Part shown: positions 9,018-21,514 of the stretch, piece after piece
Layout: each line of letters opens with the position of its first letter
How positions within the stretch are numbered: the first letter of the stretch is position 1
Origin: Phenylobacterium sp. Root700
GTDB taxonomy: Bacteria > Pseudomonadota > Alphaproteobacteria > Caulobacterales > Caulobacteraceae
Length of the DNA: 64,000 bases
Reading direction: 5' to 3'
NCBI RefSeq assembly: GCF_001429025.1
Contig: NZ_LMHT01000014.1
Span: 83,511 to 147,510 of the forward strand
Position numbers and translations under genes: made by a program
The notes under the pieces: model-generated
Database searches by the model: none
What the model saw: only the letters and a program-made list of their open reading frames with translations
Told to the model about the DNA's origin: nothing

Positions 9018-9563
9018 ATGCGAGGCAAGACCGCGGAAGACCAAAGGCTCGTCGAGCTCCTCGATCCCGTCGCCGAAGCCGCAGGCTACGAGATCGTACG
9101 TCTGCGCCTGATGGGCAGCGACCACGCCCGCCGGCTGCAGATCATGGCCGAGACACCGGACGGCGAAATGGTCGTCGAAGATTGCGCGCGCCTCAGCCGC
9201 GCCATTTCCGAAATCATGGACGCCGCCGATCCGATCTCCGGCGAATATACGCTGGAAGTGTCCTCGCCCGGCGTCGACCGGCCGCTGACCCGGCTGAAGG
9301 ACTTCGTCACCTACGAGGGCCATGAGGCCCGCATCGAACTCGACCGTGTCGCCGAGGGCCGCAAGCGGTTCCGCGGCGTGCTGGCCGGCGTCGAGGGCGA
9401 CAATATCGGCATCGACCTGGAAGGCGAGGAGGCCACCGCCATGGTGCCGTTCTCCTGGATCGTCGACGCCAAACTGATCCTGACCGACGCCCTGATGAAG
9501 CGCGGCGCTGAAGAGCGCGCCGCCCGCATCGAGGGCGACGACCAACAAGATACACCCGAGTAA
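9018..9563 (+). CDS. rimP: Ribosome maturation factor RimP
   Basis: Factor for late 30S subunit assembly. The 181-residue product has the two-domain RimP layout: an N-terminal domain with [14 protein letters not shown] and the junction motif [14 protein letters not shown], then an SH3-like C-terminal domain. It is the first gene of the conserved rimP-nusA-ylxR-infB operon, 13 bases before nusA. An overlapping frame at 8993 is a shadow. Confidence 0.96.
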   Translation: MRGKTAEDQRLVELLDPVAEAAGYEIVRLRLMGSDHARRLQIMAETPDGEMVVEDCARLSRAISEIMDAADPISGEYTLEVSSPGVDRPLTRLKDFVTYEGHEARIELDRVAEGRKRFRGVLAGVEGDNIGIDLEGEEATAMVPFSWIVDAKLILTDALMKRGAEERAARIEGDDQQDTPE

Positions 9564-9576
9564 AAGGACACAACCG

Positions 9577-11340
9577 ATGAGCCTGACCGGCATTTCCGCC
9601 AACCGGCTTGAGCTGTTGCAAATCGCCGAGGCCGTGGCCCGCGAGAAGTCGATCGACAGAGAGATCGTCATCGAGGCCATCGAGGAAGCGATCCAGAAGG
9701 GCGCCCGCGCCCGCTACGGCGCCGAGCACGACATCCGTGTCCATATCGATCAGAAGACCGGCGAGACCACGATCAAGCGGGTGATCACCGTCGTTCCCGA
9801 CGAGACCATCTACGAGAACGAAGAAGGTATCCCGGAAGAGCCGGTCGGCGTGCGCCGTCTGTCGGACGCCCTGCGCGACGACAAGACCGCCGCGATTGGC
9901 AAGACTTACGAAGAGGTCCTGCCGCCGTTCGAGTTCGGCCGCGTCCAGACCCAGATGGCCCGCCAGGTGGTGACCGGTAAGGTCCGTGAAGCCGAGCGCG
10001 AGCGTCAGCACGAAGAATTCAAGGACCGCGTGGGCGAGATCGTCAACGGCGTGGTCAAGCGGGTCGAGTACGGCAACACCGTCGTCGACCTGGGCCGCGG
10101 CGAAGGCATCATGCGCCGCGACCAGTCGATCCCGCGCGAGAACTTCAACATCGGCGACCGGATCCGCTGCTACATCTACGACGTCCGTCGCGAGACCAAG
10201 GGCCCGCAGATCCTGCTGTCGCGTGCGCACGGCGGCTTCATGGCCAAGCTGTTCGCCCAGGAAGTCCCGGAAGTTTACGACGGCGTGATCGAAATCCGCG
10301 CCGTGGCCCGCGACCCCGGTTCGCGCGCCAAGATGGCGGTCGTCTCCAACGACAGCTCGATCGACCCGGTCGGCGCCTGCGTCGGCATGCGCGGTTCGCG
10401 CGTGCAGGCGGTGGTGGCCGAGCTGCAGGGCGAAAAGATCGACATCATCCAGTGGAGCCCGGACGAGGCGACCTTCATCGTGAACGGTCTGGCCCCAGCT
10501 GAAGTCTCCAAGGTGGTGATGGATGAAGAGGACGAGCGCGTCGAAGTGGTGGTTCCGGACGAGCAACTGTCGCTCGCCATCGGCCGCCGCGGCCAGAACG
10601 TCCGCCTCGCCAGCCAACTGACCGGCTGGCAGATCGACATCATGACCGAAAGCCAGGAGAGCGAGCGCCGTCAGCGTGAGTTCGCCGAGCGTACGGCCCT
10701 GTTCCAGGAAGCGCTGGACGTCGACGAGGTCATCGCCCAGCTGCTGGTCACCGAGGGCTTCGCCACCGTCGAAGACGTGGCCTATGTCGACAACTCCGAA
10801 GTCGCCGCCATCGAAGGCTTCGACGAGGACACCGCCGAGGAAATCCAGGCCCGCGCCCGCGACTTCCTGGAAAAGATCGCCGCCGAATACGACACCAAGC
10901 GCGTGGCGCTGGGCGTCGAGGACGCGCTGCTGGAAGTCGAAGGCGTCACCCTGCCGATGGCCGTGGCCCTGGGCGAAGGCGACGTGAAGAGCATCGAGGA
11001 TCTCGCCGGCCTGATCCCCGACGACCTTCGCGGCTGGTTCGAAACCAAGGACGGCGCGCGCGTGCGTGAGCCGGGCATCCTGGAAAGCTTCAACATGGAC
11101 GCCGGCGACGCCGAAGCCCTGATCATGCGCGCTCGCGTCGCCATGGGCTGGGTCGAGGCCCCGGAACCGGAGCCGGAAGCCGAGGTCGAGTACTCGGAAG
11201 TCGACGCCGTGTTCGGCCACGCCCCCGCCCATGCGGCGGTCGAGGTCGAAGCTGAAGCTGAAGCTGAAGCTGAAACCGAAGCCGAGGCCGAGGCGCCCGT
11301 CGCCGAAGCTCCGGCCGCTGAAGAAGACCCGGAGGCCTAG
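9577..11340 (+). CDS. nusA: Transcription termination/antitermination factor NusA
   Basis: RNA polymerase-binding elongation factor for pausing, termination and antitermination. The 587-residue product has the N-terminal polymerase-binding domain, an S1 domain ([13 protein letters not shown]), two KH domains ([12 protein letters not shown] and [14 protein letters not shown]) and C-terminal helix-hairpin-helix repeats. It ends in an acidic Glu/Ala tail encoded partly by four tandem GCTGAA units (11251-11274). The tail makes it about 90 residues longer than E. coli NusA. Confidence 0.97.
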   Translation: MSLTGISANRLELLQIAEAVAREKSIDREIVIEAIEEAIQKGARARYGAEHDIRVHIDQKTGETTIKRVITVVPDETIYENEEGIPEEPVGVRRLSDALRDDKTAAIGKTYEEVLPPFEFGRVQTQMARQVVTGKVREAERERQHEEFKDRVGEIVNGVVKRVEYGNTVVDLGRGEGIMRRDQSIPRENFNIGDRIRCYIYDVRRETKGPQILLSRAHGGFMAKLFAQEVPEVYDGVIEIRAVARDPGSRAKMAVVSNDSSIDPVGACVGMRGSRVQAVVAELQGEKIDIIQWSPDEATFIVNGLAPAEVSKVVMDEEDERVEVVVPDEQLSLAIGRRGQNVRLASQLTGWQIDIMTESQESERRQREFAERTALFQEALDVDEVIAQLLVTEGFATVEDVAYVDNSEVAAIEGFDEDTAEEIQARARDFLEKIAAEYDTKRVALGVEDALLEVEGVTLPMAVALGEGDVKSIEDLAGLIPDDLRGWFETKDGARVREPGILESFNMDAGDAEALIMRARVAMGWVEAPEPEPEAEVEYSEVDAVFGHAPAHAAVEVEAEAEAEAETEAEAEAPVAEAPAAEEDPEA

Positions 11341-11346
11341 GACTAG

Positions 11347-12027
11347 GTGACCAGTCCCGCCCCCTCCGAGACCGCCGTCCGGGCGCCAAAAACGCTCGCG
11401 GCGGCTTCGCGGGAGCGGCGGGATATCGTCTCCGGCGAGGTGATGGATGAGGATCGCCTCATCCGTTTCGTCATCGGTCCGGACCTGACCGTGGTTCCCG
11501 ATCTGGCGCGAAAGCTGCCGGGACGGGGACTGTGGGTGGCCGCCGACCGGACTTCGGTGGAGACCGCCGCCAAGAAGGGCCTGTTCTCGCGGGCCGCAAA
11601 GACCAAGCTCGCGCCGCCCGTCGGGTTGGCCGATCAGGTCGATGAACTCTTGTTGAAGCGCCTTCTGGACGGTCTCGGGCTTGCGAAACGGGCCGGCGAA
11701 CTTATCTCGGGCTACGAGAAGGTCGCCTCGGCCCTGAACGCCGGCAAGGCCGCCTGGCTGATCGAGGCTTCGGACGGCGCTCCCGACGGCCGCCGAAAGA
11801 TGCTGAATGTGGCCCGCAAGTCACCCAAACCCACGCAGGTCTTCGGACTCTTTGCTGCTGAGGAATTGGGTTTGGCCTTGGGGGCGGAGAATGTGATACA
11901 CACCGCCTTCCTTGCGGGGCGTGGCGCCGGTCGCTGGACTGTGGATGTCCAGAGGTTGACTGGCTTCCGCCCGCTCCTTCCCGAGAGTTGGTGCGAGGAA
12001 AAGCCTTCTGAGGCGGGCGGAACCTAA
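11347..12027 (+). CDS. YlxR-type RNA-binding protein fused to an L7Ae-like domain
   Basis: The 226-residue product joins an N-terminal DUF448/YlxR domain (LIRFVIGPDLTVVPDLARKLPGRGLWV) to an L7Ae/L30e-like domain (LGLAKRAGELISGYEKV) in the second half. Between nusA and infB, YlxR-type proteins are thought to bind RNA or modulate transcription; the precise role is open. The alphaproteobacterial two-domain form is common. It starts with GTG 11347, six bases after the nusA stop, so it is in the same operon. Confidence 0.9.
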   Translation: MTSPAPSETAVRAPKTLAAASRERRDIVSGEVMDEDRLIRFVIGPDLTVVPDLARKLPGRGLWVAADRTSVETAAKKGLFSRAAKTKLAPPVGLADQVDELLLKRLLDGLGLAKRAGELISGYEKVASALNAGKAAWLIEASDGAPDGRRKMLNVARKSPKPTQVFGLFAAEELGLALGAENVIHTAFLAGRGAGRWTVDVQRLTGFRPLLPESWCEEKPSEAGGT

Positions 12028-12064
12028 GTCGGTTTCGCGCGCCTAGAGCTATTGAACTGCCCGT

Positions 12065-12083
12065 GGTCGGGACCGTCCCGACC
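12065..12083 (+). promoter_or_regulatory. Hairpin upstream of infB
   Basis: GGTCGGGA (12065-12072) and TCCCGACC (12076-12083) form an 8-bp stem with a three-base loop, 18 bases before the infB start. There is no T-run, so it is more likely an mRNA structure affecting infB translation or stability than a terminator. Confidence 0.35.
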
Positions 12084-12101
12084 TGTAAGTAAAGCGAGCG
12101 C

Positions 12102-15100
12102 ATGAGCGACGAGAACGACAACGGCCGGGCCCCTGGTGGGCGAGCTCCCCTGACCCTTAAGCCCCGTGGGGCTGGATCGGTCAGCGCGGGCACGGTGAAG
12201 CAAAGCTTCAGCCACGGCCGCTCCAAGACCGTGGTCGTGGAGACCAAGCGCCAGCGGATGCATAACGCGCCGTCGGGCAATCTCGCCGCGCCTTCGTCGG
12301 CCGAGAAGCGCGCCTTCACGCCGCCGTCCTCCGCGCCGCGCTCCTCGCAAGGTTCCTCGGGCGACAACTCGAACCTGTCGGCCGAAGAGCAACGCGCCCG
12401 TCAGCGCGCCATCGAACTGGCGCGCGAACATCAGGCCCGTCAGGCCGCCGAGCAGCGCGCCCGTGAAGAACGGACTCGCGCCGAGGCTGACGCCGCCGCT
12501 CGCGCCGCCGCCGCTGCGGCCGCCGCAGCTGCTGCAAAGCCCGCTGAGACCCCGGCCGCCGCGCCGACCCCGGCTCCGGCTCCGGCTCCTGAAGCGCCCA
12601 GCGCGCCGCAGGCCGCCGCGCCTGAACCTGCGCCCGCTCCGGTCGCGCCCGCCGCCCCGGTGACGCCGGTCGCTCCGGCCGCCCCCGTGGTGTCGGCCCC
12701 GGCCGCGCCGCAGGCTGCTGCGCCCCAGGCTCCGCAGGCCCCCCAAGCTCCTCAGGCCCCGACGCATCAAGCGCCGCGGAACGAAGGCCCGCGGCCTTCG
12801 TCCGGCCAGACCCGTACCTACGAGCCGTCCCGCGAACGCCGCGACGACCGCGCCTCGACGACGACCTATCGTCCCGAACGCGCGCCCGGCCGTTTCGAGA
12901 ACGCCAACTTCGGTCAGCGCGCGCCGCGCGCCGATGGTGGTGGCCAGCAACGGCCGCCGGCGCGTGAAAACGACCGTCCGCAGGGCGGTGATCGCGGTCC
13001 GCGCACCGATCGTCCGCAAGGTGATCGGCCGCAGGGTGATCGTCCCCAAGGCGGCGGCGATCGTCCGCGGCCCAGCGGTGAACCTGTTCGTTATTCGGCG
13101 CTCGCGCCGCGTCCGGCGCCGGGCCGTCCCGGCGATCGTCCCGGTGGGCCCCGCCCGCCGCGCGGCGGCGCGCCGAACGCCCCGCCCGCTACGCCTGAAG
13201 TTCAACGCGCCACCCGTTCGGCTCCCCGCCCCGGCGGTGAGACCGGTCGTCGTCCCGACGATGATGAGGATACGCGCCGCAAGACCGCGGCCAGCGCCCC
13301 CAACAAGGCGATCAGCCGCGTCAAGGGTGCGGCTCAGCGCCGCGAAGGCCGCCTGACCATCCAAGCCGTAGCCGGTGACGATGAGGGCGCCGTCGAACGG
13401 ATGCGCTCGCTCGCCTCGGTTCGCCGGGCTCGCGAACGTGAACGTGAAAAGCGCAAGGGCGGCGGCCAGGAAGCGGCCCGCGCGGCTCGCGAAGTCGTCA
13501 TCCCCGACGTCATCACCGTGGCGGAACTCGCCAACCGGATGGCGACCCGCGGCGTTGAGATCATCAAGTTCCTGATGCGTCAGGGCGTGATGCTGAAGGT
13601 CAACGACGTCATCGACAACGACACCGCCGAGCTGGTGGCCACCGAATTTGGCCACACCGTGCGCCGGGTTTCGGAATCTGACGTCGAAGAAGGCTTCATC
13701 GGCGAAGAGGATGTCGACGATCACCTGCTCCCGCGTCCGCCCGTCGTGGCGGTCATGGGTCACGTCGACCACGGCAAGACCTCGTTGCTGGACGCCCTGC
13801 GTTCGGCCGACGTCGCCGGCGGCGAACGTGGCGGGATCACCCAGCACATCGGCGCCTATCAGGTGCGTCTGGAAAGCGGCCAGTCGGTCACCTTCCTCGA
13901 CACCCCTGGCCACGCGGCCTTCTCGGCCATGCGGGCTCGCGGCGCCGACGTCACCGACATCGTCATCCTGGTGGTGGCCGCCGACGACGGCGTCATGCCC
14001 CAGACGATCGAAGCCATCCACCACGCCAAGGCGTCGGGGGCTCCGATCATCGTGGCGATCAACAAGATCGATAAGCCGGGCGCCAACCCGCAAAAGGTCA
14101 TCAACGAGCTGCTGCAGCACGAGATCGTGGTCGAGAGCCTGGGTGGCGAAACCCAAGCCATCGAAGTCTCGGCCCTGCAGAAGCTGGGCCTGGACGACCT
14201 GATCGAAGGCATCCTGCTGCAAGCCGAGGTCATGGACCTGAAGGCCAACCCGGACCGCATTGCGGACGGCACGGTCATCGAGGCCAAGCTCGATCGTGGA
14301 CGCGGCGCGGTTTCGACCGTGCTGGTCAAGCGCGGTACGCTGAAGCGCGGCGACATCGTCGTGGCCGGCTCCAACTTCGGCCGCGTGCGCGCCCTGCTCA
14401 ACGAACGCGACGAACAGCTCGACTCCGCTGGCCCCTCGGTGCCGGTGGAAATCCTTGGCCTGGACGGCACGCCCAGCCCAGGTGAGGCCTTCGCCGTCGT
14501 GGAAAACGAGGCTCGCGCTCGCGAGCTGACCGAGTACCGGACCCGTGTGAAGCGCGAAAAGGCCGGTTCGCCGGTCTCGGCGGGCGTCACCATGGCCGAC
14601 TTCATGGCCAAGCTTCAGGACAAGAAGATCTCGGAGCTGCCGGTCATCATCAAGGCCGACGTCCAAGGTTCGGCCGAAGCCATCGTGGGTTCGTTGGCCG
14701 CCCTGGGCACCGACGAGGTCCGCGCGCGGATCATCCTGCAAGGCGCCGGCGCGATCAGCGAGAGCGACGTCATGCTGGCCAAGGGAGCGGGTTCCCCGAT
14801 CCTCGGCTTCAACGTCCGCGCCTCGAAGCAGGCTCAGGCCCTGGCCGAACGCGAAGGCGTGGAAATCCGCTACTACGCGATCATCTACGACCTGATCGAC
14901 GACATCAAAGGCGTGCTCTCGGGCATGCTGGCGCCGGAACAACGCGAAACCTTCCTGGGTAACGCGCGCGTCCTGCAGGTGTTCGATATCACCAAGGTCG
15001 GCCGGGTCGCCGGTTGCCGGGTCACCGACGGCGTGGTGCGCCGCGGCGCTCGCGTCCGGATCATCCGCGACGATATCGTGGTCCTCGAACTGGGCACCCT

Positions 15101-15245
15101 CAAGACCCTCAAGCGCTTCAAGGACGAGGTGGTGGAAGTCACCGCCGGCCAAGAGTGCGGGATGTTCTTCGAAGGCTTCCAGGACATCAAGGAAGGCGAC
15201 GTCATCGAGTGCTTCAGCCTCGAAGAGGTCAAGCGCAGCCTCTAA
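12102..15245 (+). CDS. infB: Translation initiation factor IF-2
   Basis: GTPase that recruits initiator tRNA and promotes subunit joining. The 1047-residue product has a long Ala/Pro-rich and then Gly/Arg/Asp-rich N-terminus, including tandem GDRPQ units near 13005-13060. A conserved IF2_N segment ([22 protein letters not shown]) follows. The GTPase domain has G1 GHVDHGKTS near residue 551, G3 DTPGHAAF near 598 and G4 NKIDKPGAN near 653, and domains II-IV run to the C-terminus. The long disordered N-terminus is typical of alphaproteobacteria. A terminator follows. Confidence 0.97.
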   Translation: MSDENDNGRAPGGRAPLTLKPRGAGSVSAGTVKQSFSHGRSKTVVVETKRQRMHNAPSGNLAAPSSAEKRAFTPPSSAPRSSQGSSGDNSNLSAEEQRARQRAIELAREHQARQAAEQRAREERTRAEADAAARAAAAAAAAAAAKPAETPAAAPTPAPAPAPEAPSAPQAAAPEPAPAPVAPAAPVTPVAPAAPVVSAPAAPQAAAPQAPQAPQAPQAPTHQAPRNEGPRPSSGQTRTYEPSRERRDDRASTTTYRPERAPGRFENANFGQRAPRADGGGQQRPPARENDRPQGGDRGPRTDRPQGDRPQGDRPQGGGDRPRPSGEPVRYSALAPRPAPGRPGDRPGGPRPPRGGAPNAPPATPEVQRATRSAPRPGGETGRRPDDDEDTRRKTAASAPNKAISRVKGAAQRREGRLTIQAVAGDDEGAVERMRSLASVRRAREREREKRKGGGQEAARAAREVVIPDVITVAELANRMATRGVEIIKFLMRQGVMLKVNDVIDNDTAELVATEFGHTVRRVSESDVEEGFIGEEDVDDHLLPRPPVVAVMGHVDHGKTSLLDALRSADVAGGERGGITQHIGAYQVRLESGQSVTFLDTPGHAAFSAMRARGADVTDIVILVVAADDGVMPQTIEAIHHAKASGAPIIVAINKIDKPGANPQKVINELLQHEIVVESLGGETQAIEVSALQKLGLDDLIEGILLQAEVMDLKANPDRIADGTVIEAKLDRGRGAVSTVLVKRGTLKRGDIVVAGSNFGRVRALLNERDEQLDSAGPSVPVEILGLDGTPSPGEAFAVVENEARARELTEYRTRVKREKAGSPVSAGVTMADFMAKLQDKKISELPVIIKADVQGSAEAIVGSLAALGTDEVRARIILQGAGAISESDVMLAKGAGSPILGFNVRASKQAQALAEREGVEIRYYAIIYDLIDDIKGVLSGMLAPEQRETFLGNARVLQVFDITKVGRVAGCRVTDGVVRRGARVRIIRDDIVVLELGTLKTLKRFKDEVVEVTAGQECGMFFEGFQDIKEGDVIECFSLEEVKRSL

Positions 15246-15273
15246 GGCGGCGGCTTTCTTCAAGGCGGCTTTT

Positions 15274-15305
15274 AAGGGCGCGGAACTCCAGGGTTCCGCG
15301 CCCTT
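15274..15305 (+). terminator. Intrinsic terminator after infB
   Basis: GGGCGCGGAAC (15276-15286) and GTTCCGCGCCC (15293-15303) form a perfect 11-bp stem with a six-base loop, followed by TTT. It closes the rimP-infB operon. Confidence 0.85.
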
Positions 15306-15412
15306 TGTCGTTCGTGCCGCCGAGACGCGTTTCGCCCCAAGGCCGCCTTGTTCTTCACGCCAATTTCAGAGGCGGCCGTCCCGGTCAGCAGTCCCGCCGG
15401 AGGTGGCCGCCC

Positions 15413-15949
15413 GTGCGTATCGTGATCGTCGCCGTTCTCGTCCTGATCGCGGCCGCCTGCTCGCGCGGCCCGGTCGGCAATATCAGCGTCCCGCCGCCGG
15501 CCAAGAGCGTGGATCTCCTACGCTACAAGGGCCTGTGGCACGAGTTCGCCCGCTACGAAAACGCCTTCGAGGACGACTGCGAGGGCGTCACCGCGGAATA
15601 CACGCCGCGGGCCGACGGCGACCTGTCGGTCAAGAACACCTGCCGCGAGGCCACGCTGAATGGTCCGCTGAAGGTGTCGGAGGGCTACGCCAGGCCGGCT
15701 GGCGATCCGAGGGGCGGCAAGCTCAAGGTGTCGTTTTTCGGCCCCGCTCTCATGACCAACTACTGGGTGCTGGATCGCGGCGACGACTACAGCTGGGCGA
15801 TCGTCGGCGAGAAGTCGGGCCGGTTCCTGTGGATCCTGACCCGTGAGGCCCGGCCGAGCGCCCAGCGCCGCATCGAACTGATCGCGCGCGCCAAGAGCTT
15901 GGGATACGACACAGACATGCTTCGCTACACGGAACAGCCCGCCCGATGA
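15413..15949 (+). CDS. Bacterial lipocalin (Blc-like lipoprotein)
   Basis: Likely outer-membrane lipoprotein of the lipocalin family, which binds fatty acids or lysophospholipids. The 178-residue product starts at GTG 15413 behind GGAGG (15399-15403), has a short hydrophobic signal ending in the lipobox IAAAC, and then the lipocalin opening YKGLWHEFARYENAFE. Later NYWVLDRGDDYSWAIVGE and the LWILTR segment match Blc. Longer upstream readings of this frame are infB shadow. Its stop overlaps the next start (ATGA). Confidence 0.9.
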   Translation: MRIVIVAVLVLIAAACSRGPVGNISVPPPAKSVDLLRYKGLWHEFARYENAFEDDCEGVTAEYTPRADGDLSVKNTCREATLNGPLKVSEGYARPAGDPRGGKLKVSFFGPALMTNYWVLDRGDDYSWAIVGEKSGRFLWILTREARPSAQRRIELIARAKSLGYDTDMLRYTEQPAR

Positions 15950-16452
15950 GATACCTGATCCTGGCGCTCGCCGCCCTGACCCTCTCGGCCTGCGCGACCG
16001 CCCAACGCTATGACGCCGCCAACGACGTCCACGCCCTGCTGGTCTCGATCCGTGACAACGACCAGGCGGCCTTCGACGCCCATGTCGACCGTCCGGCCCT
16101 GAAGCGCCAGATCGAAAGCCGGCTGACGGCCGAGGGCCGCAAGGCCGGCGGCGACGGGTTGGGCGCGCTCTCGGCGATCCTCGCGCCGGCCCTGGCCGAC
16201 ATCGCCGGCGACGCGCTGATCCAGCCGCGGGTGTTCCGCTCGGTGGCCGACTATTACGGCTATGACGCCTCCAAGCCGCTTCCCGGCGCCCTGGTGATCG
16301 GCGGCCAGCTCAAGGCGGTGGGCGACGGCCAGGTCTGCGCGACGCGCAAGAAGGACGGACCCTGCCTGCTGGTGTTCACGCAAAGCGCGGGGACCTGGAA
16401 ACTCTCCGGCTTCGACGGCGATCTTTCGATGCTGCGGACCAAGGGCCGATAG
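15946..16452 (+). CDS. Putative lipoprotein of the DUF2939 type
   Basis: A 168-residue exported protein with a lipoprotein signal (LAALTLSACA). The following region resembles DUF2939: an N-terminal YDAANDVHALL helix, the DRPALKRQIESRL segment and a C-terminal WKLSGFDGDLSML. The function of this family is unknown. It overlaps the lipocalin stop by four bases and is probably co-transcribed, suggesting a shared envelope role. Confidence 0.8.
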   Translation: MRYLILALAALTLSACATAQRYDAANDVHALLVSIRDNDQAAFDAHVDRPALKRQIESRLTAEGRKAGGDGLGALSAILAPALADIAGDALIQPRVFRSVADYYGYDASKPLPGALVIGGQLKAVGDGQVCATRKKDGPCLLVFTQSAGTWKLSGFDGDLSMLRTKGR

Positions 16453-16490
16453 GCTTAAGGTCCCCTCCAACGACTTCCGGGGAGGGGGCG

Positions 16491-17282
16491 ATGGGCTACG
16501 AGGCCGCACTTTCGGACTACGAGGAAACCGCCTTCAGCCATGGCGGCAGGACGCGTCAGGTGTTCAAGCGCGGCTCGGGCCCCGCGGTGATCGTCATCCA
16601 TGAGATGCCAGGTCTGCACCCGCTGGTGATCCGGTTCGCCGATCGGGTCGCGGCCAGCGGCATGACCGTTTATTGCCCCAGCCTGTTCGGCGACCCTGGC
16701 CGCCCGGTCTCCACCGGCTACGCCCTGCGCGAGATGATCACCGGCATCTGCATTCGCCGCGAGTTCAATGTCTGGGCCACCGACAAGTCGAGCCCGATCG
16801 TCGACTGGCTGAAGGCCCTGGCCCGCCAGGCGCACGCCGATTGCGGCGGTCATGGCGTCGGCGCGGTCGGCATGTGCTTCACCGGCGGTTTCGCCCTGGC
16901 CATGATGACCGAACCTTCCGTCGTCGCGCCGGTGCTGTCGCAGCCGTCGCTGCCGCTGGCGGGCAAGAACGCCAGGCGCGCCGCCGGCATCGGCGTCTCG
17001 CCAAAGGAGATCGCCTGCGTCCGCCAGCGGTTTGAGGGCGAGGACCTCTCGATGATCGGGCTGCGGTTCAAGAGCGACGACTTCGTCCCCGACGCCCGGT
17101 TTGAAACCTATCGCCGCGAGTTCGGCGACAAGTTCGAGGCCATCGAGCTGGAGGACGCCGACGCCGCCCCGGCTCAGATGAAACCCCACTCGGTGCTGAC
17201 CCTCCATCTGAAGGAAGACGGCCCGACCAAGGCCGCCGAGCAACGGGTGCTGGATTTCTTCCGGGAGCGGACGGGCGCTTGA
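16491..17282 (+). CDS. Dienelactone hydrolase family protein
   Basis: Alpha/beta hydrolase of 263 residues. The nucleophile elbow reads GMCFTGG, with Cys in the nucleophile position as in dienelactone hydrolases, preceded by HEMPGLHP near the oxyanion strand and followed by a C-terminal KPHSVLTLHL that probably supplies the His. It starts at ATG 16491 behind GGGAGGGGG. The substrate cannot be read from sequence. It separates the infB group from rbfA. Confidence 0.88.
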   Translation: MGYEAALSDYEETAFSHGGRTRQVFKRGSGPAVIVIHEMPGLHPLVIRFADRVAASGMTVYCPSLFGDPGRPVSTGYALREMITGICIRREFNVWATDKSSPIVDWLKALARQAHADCGGHGVGAVGMCFTGGFALAMMTEPSVVAPVLSQPSLPLAGKNARRAAGIGVSPKEIACVRQRFEGEDLSMIGLRFKSDDFVPDARFETYRREFGDKFEAIELEDADAAPAQMKPHSVLTLHLKEDGPTKAAEQRVLDFFRERTGA

Positions 17283-17364
17283 GCGGGGTGGACTTCTTGG
17301 GATCACACGCCTAGAAGCCCGCGCTTCTCCTGAGCTGCCGCGTCCGAGCCGCGGGCCAGGTCCT

Positions 17365-17817
17365 ATGAAGGCCAAGTCCATGAAACGTACTCCCCCCAAG
17401 GCCAAGAAGGCCCCAACGGGCCCCTCGCAACGCCAGCTTCGCGCGGGCGAGCTGATGCGCCACGCCCTGGTCGAGATCCTCCGCGAGGAGGATTTCACCG
17501 ACGAGGCCCTGGCCGGCGTCTCGGTGACGATCACCGAGGTCCGGATGAGCCCCGATCTGCGCCACGCCATGTGCTTCATCGAGCCCCTGGGCGGAAAGAA
17601 CGCCGAGGCCGTGGTCAAGGCGTTGACCGTGCACACCAAGTTCCTGCGCGGCCGGCTTGGCCGCTCGATCGACATGAAGTTCACGCCGGAGCTGAAGTTC
17701 ATGCACGATCAGAGCTTCAACGAAGCGACCCGGATCGGCGCCCTGTTCGATAATCCCAAGGTGCGCCAGGACCTGACGCCCGACGAACCGTCCGACAGCT
17801 GGAAGGACGAAGACTGA
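17365..17817 (+). CDS. rbfA: Ribosome-binding factor A
   Basis: Cold-shock-associated factor needed for 16S rRNA 5'-end processing in 30S assembly. The 150-residue product has a lysine-rich N-terminus, then the KH-like RbfA fold with [31 protein letters not shown] and the C-terminal [20 protein letters not shown] 17365 and ATG 17380 are both possible starts. Its stop overlaps the truB start, so the two are coupled. Confidence 0.95.
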   Translation: MKAKSMKRTPPKAKKAPTGPSQRQLRAGELMRHALVEILREEDFTDEALAGVSVTITEVRMSPDLRHAMCFIEPLGGKNAEAVVKALTVHTKFLRGRLGRSIDMKFTPELKFMHDQSFNEATRIGALFDNPKVRQDLTPDEPSDSWKDED

Positions 17818-18761
17818 TGGCGCGCCGCCGCAAGGGTGACGCGATCTCGGGCTGGATCTGCCTGGACAAGCCCTACGACCTTGGCTCCACCCATGCGGTC
17901 AGCCGCGTGCGCCGGCTCTACAACGCCCAGAAGGCCGGCCACGCCGGAACCCTCGACCCGCTGGCCACCGGCATCCTGCCGATCGCGCTGGGCGAGGCGA
18001 CCAAGACGGTCTCCTTCCTGGTCGACGCCGACAAGGCCTATCGCTTCACCATCGAGTGGGGCCGAACCACGGCCAGTTTCGACCGCGAAGGCGCGACCAC
18101 GGCGACCTCCGACGTGCGACCGAGCGTCGCTGAGGTCGAGGCCATGCTGCCGGAGTTCGTCGGCGAGATTCAGCAGGTGCCGCCGATCTTCTCGGCCATC
18201 AAGGTCGACGGCGAGCGCGCCTATGATCTGGCCCGCGCCGGCGAGGAGGTTGAGCTGAAACCCCGCGCCGTCACCATCCATACGGCGCGCGTGGTGTCGG
18301 CGCCGGACGTCGATCACGTCGAGATCGAGATCGAATGCGGCAAGGGCACCTATGTCCGCGCCATCGTCCGCGACTTGGCCGACCGGCTCGGCGCCTGTGG
18401 ACATGTCAGCGCTTTGCGCCGCACTCGCGTCGGCCCGTTCGATGAGGCCAAGGCGATAACACTGGAATTACTTGAGGAATTGGGCCATAAGGCCCGCTGC
18501 TTGGAGGCGATGCTTCCGGTCGAGACCGCCCTGGACGACATCCCGGAGTTGGCCGTGACCACTGAAGATGCCTTCAAGTTGAAGCAGGGACGGCCGATCG
18601 TTCTCGTTCCCCGACAGGTCGAAGCGCTGAAGGCCCGGCTAACCCCCGGGACCCGAACCGTTTCAGCCATGGCGGACGGGGTCGTGGTGGCGCTCTGCGA
18701 GATGCGTGCGGGCAAGCTCGAGCCCTCGCGGGTCTTTCATCTGGAAAAGAGCGGAGACTGA
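17817..18761 (+). CDS. truB: tRNA pseudouridine-55 synthase TruB
   Basis: Isomerises U55 to pseudouridine in the T loop of tRNAs. The 314-residue product contains the catalytic-Asp motif [22 protein letters not shown] near residues 42-63 and the family segments GxxxQxPP ([15 protein letters not shown]), YDLAR and [16 protein letters not shown]. It overlaps rbfA by one base and ends four bases before rpsO. Confidence 0.96.
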   Translation: MARRRKGDAISGWICLDKPYDLGSTHAVSRVRRLYNAQKAGHAGTLDPLATGILPIALGEATKTVSFLVDADKAYRFTIEWGRTTASFDREGATTATSDVRPSVAEVEAMLPEFVGEIQQVPPIFSAIKVDGERAYDLARAGEEVELKPRAVTIHTARVVSAPDVDHVEIEIECGKGTYVRAIVRDLADRLGACGHVSALRRTRVGPFDEAKAITLELLEELGHKARCLEAMLPVETALDDIPELAVTTEDAFKLKQGRPIVLVPRQVEALKARLTPGTRTVSAMADGVVVALCEMRAGKLEPSRVFHLEKSGD

Positions 18762-18764
18762 CCG

Positions 18765-19034
18765 ATGTCGATTACTCTCGAGCGCAAAGCTGAGCTCATC
18801 AAGACCCACGGCCGTTCGGCCGGCGACACCGGAAGCGCTGAAGTGCAGGTGGCGATCTATTCTGAACGGATCTCCAACCTCACCGAGCACTTCAAGACCC
18901 ACAAGAAAGACAACCACTCGCGTCGTGGCCTGCTGAAGCTGGTCTCCGCGCGTCGTTCGTTGCTCGATCACCTGAAGAAGTCCGACGAGGGCCGCTATCA
19001 GTCCCTGATCGAAAAGCTGGGCCTGCGCCGCTAG
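18765..19034 (+). CDS. rpsO: 30S ribosomal protein S15
   Basis: Primary 16S rRNA-binding protein of 89 residues, the usual length. Helices and the signature [19 protein letters not shown] through [14 protein letters not shown] are intact. The start is ATG 18765, four bases after truB, so rbfA-truB-rpsO form one unit that ends at a strong terminator before pnp. Confidence 0.97.
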   Translation: MSITLERKAELIKTHGRSAGDTGSAEVQVAIYSERISNLTEHFKTHKKDNHSRRGLLKLVSARRSLLDHLKKSDEGRYQSLIEKLGLRR

Positions 19035-19046
19035 GACCGAAAGGTC

Positions 19047-19070
19047 AGCCCCCGGGAAACCGGGGGCTTT
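19047..19070 (+). terminator. Intrinsic terminator after rpsO
   Basis: AGCCCCCGG (19047-19055) pairs perfectly with CCGGGGGCT (19060-19068) around a four-base GAAA loop, followed by TT. It separates rpsO from pnp. Confidence 0.85.
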
Positions 19071-19094
19071 GCGTATCAGGCTATGACTACAGCG

Positions 19095-19162
19095 CCGCTC
19101 GCTCCGTAACAGGCCGGAGCGGCCAAGCGGCGATCCGGGCGACCCATGTCGGGCCGCTCGCT
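19095..19162 (+). promoter_or_regulatory. Structured leader upstream of pnp
   Basis: In the gap between the rpsO terminator and pnp, CGCTCCG (19100-19106) and CGGAGCG (19115-19121) form a hairpin. The 10-mer GCCGCTCGCT occurs twice (19095-19104 and 19153-19162), which could allow alternative pairing with intervening AGCGGC words. PNPase mRNAs are often autoregulated through leader structure; whether this one is cannot be shown here. The rest of the gap holds no gene I can support. Confidence 0.35.
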
Positions 19163-19281
19163 ACACGCCGAGGGTTCCAAAGAAATCCTCACCCCCGCCT
19201 GTTTGTCTGGAGAGGTTTTCGGAAGTCCGACGCCCTGTCCGCCCCCGTTGGGAATACGCCCGCGGGATAGAAAGAAGCAAA

Positions 19282-21423
<2,142 letters not shown>

Positions 21424-21451
21424 GGCTTCTCCACCATCTAGGTGAATTGAG

Positions 21452-21483
21452 AGGGCGGCCGCAGCGATGCGGCCGCCCTTTTC
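21452..21483 (+). terminator. Intrinsic terminator after pnp
   Basis: GGGCGGCCGC (21453-21462) and GCGGCCGCCC (21469-21478) form a perfect 10-bp stem with a six-base loop, followed by TTTTC. Confidence 0.88.
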
Positions 21484-21514
21484 ATTGGGCCGCGTGAACC
21501 GTTAGGCTTGGCCC

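Noticed and set aside
9307-11232. A 641-codon minus-strand frame across nusA
   Set aside because: Antisense shadow of nusA, with His/Asp/Gly-rich product and no family resemblance.
13005-13065. CRISPR-like tandem repeats
   Set aside because: They are short in-frame repeats encoding GDRPQ units in the disordered IF-2 N-terminus, without spacers.
12024-15263. A 1079-codon minus-strand frame across infB
   Set aside because: It is the antisense of a full-length, well-conserved IF-2 gene. High GC leaves long stop-free antisense frames here, and its product is low-complexity.
19035-19281. A tRNA or known ncRNA in the rpsO-pnp gap
   Set aside because: No cloverleaf with a CCA end or T-loop GGTTCRA motif could be traced; only hairpins are visible.
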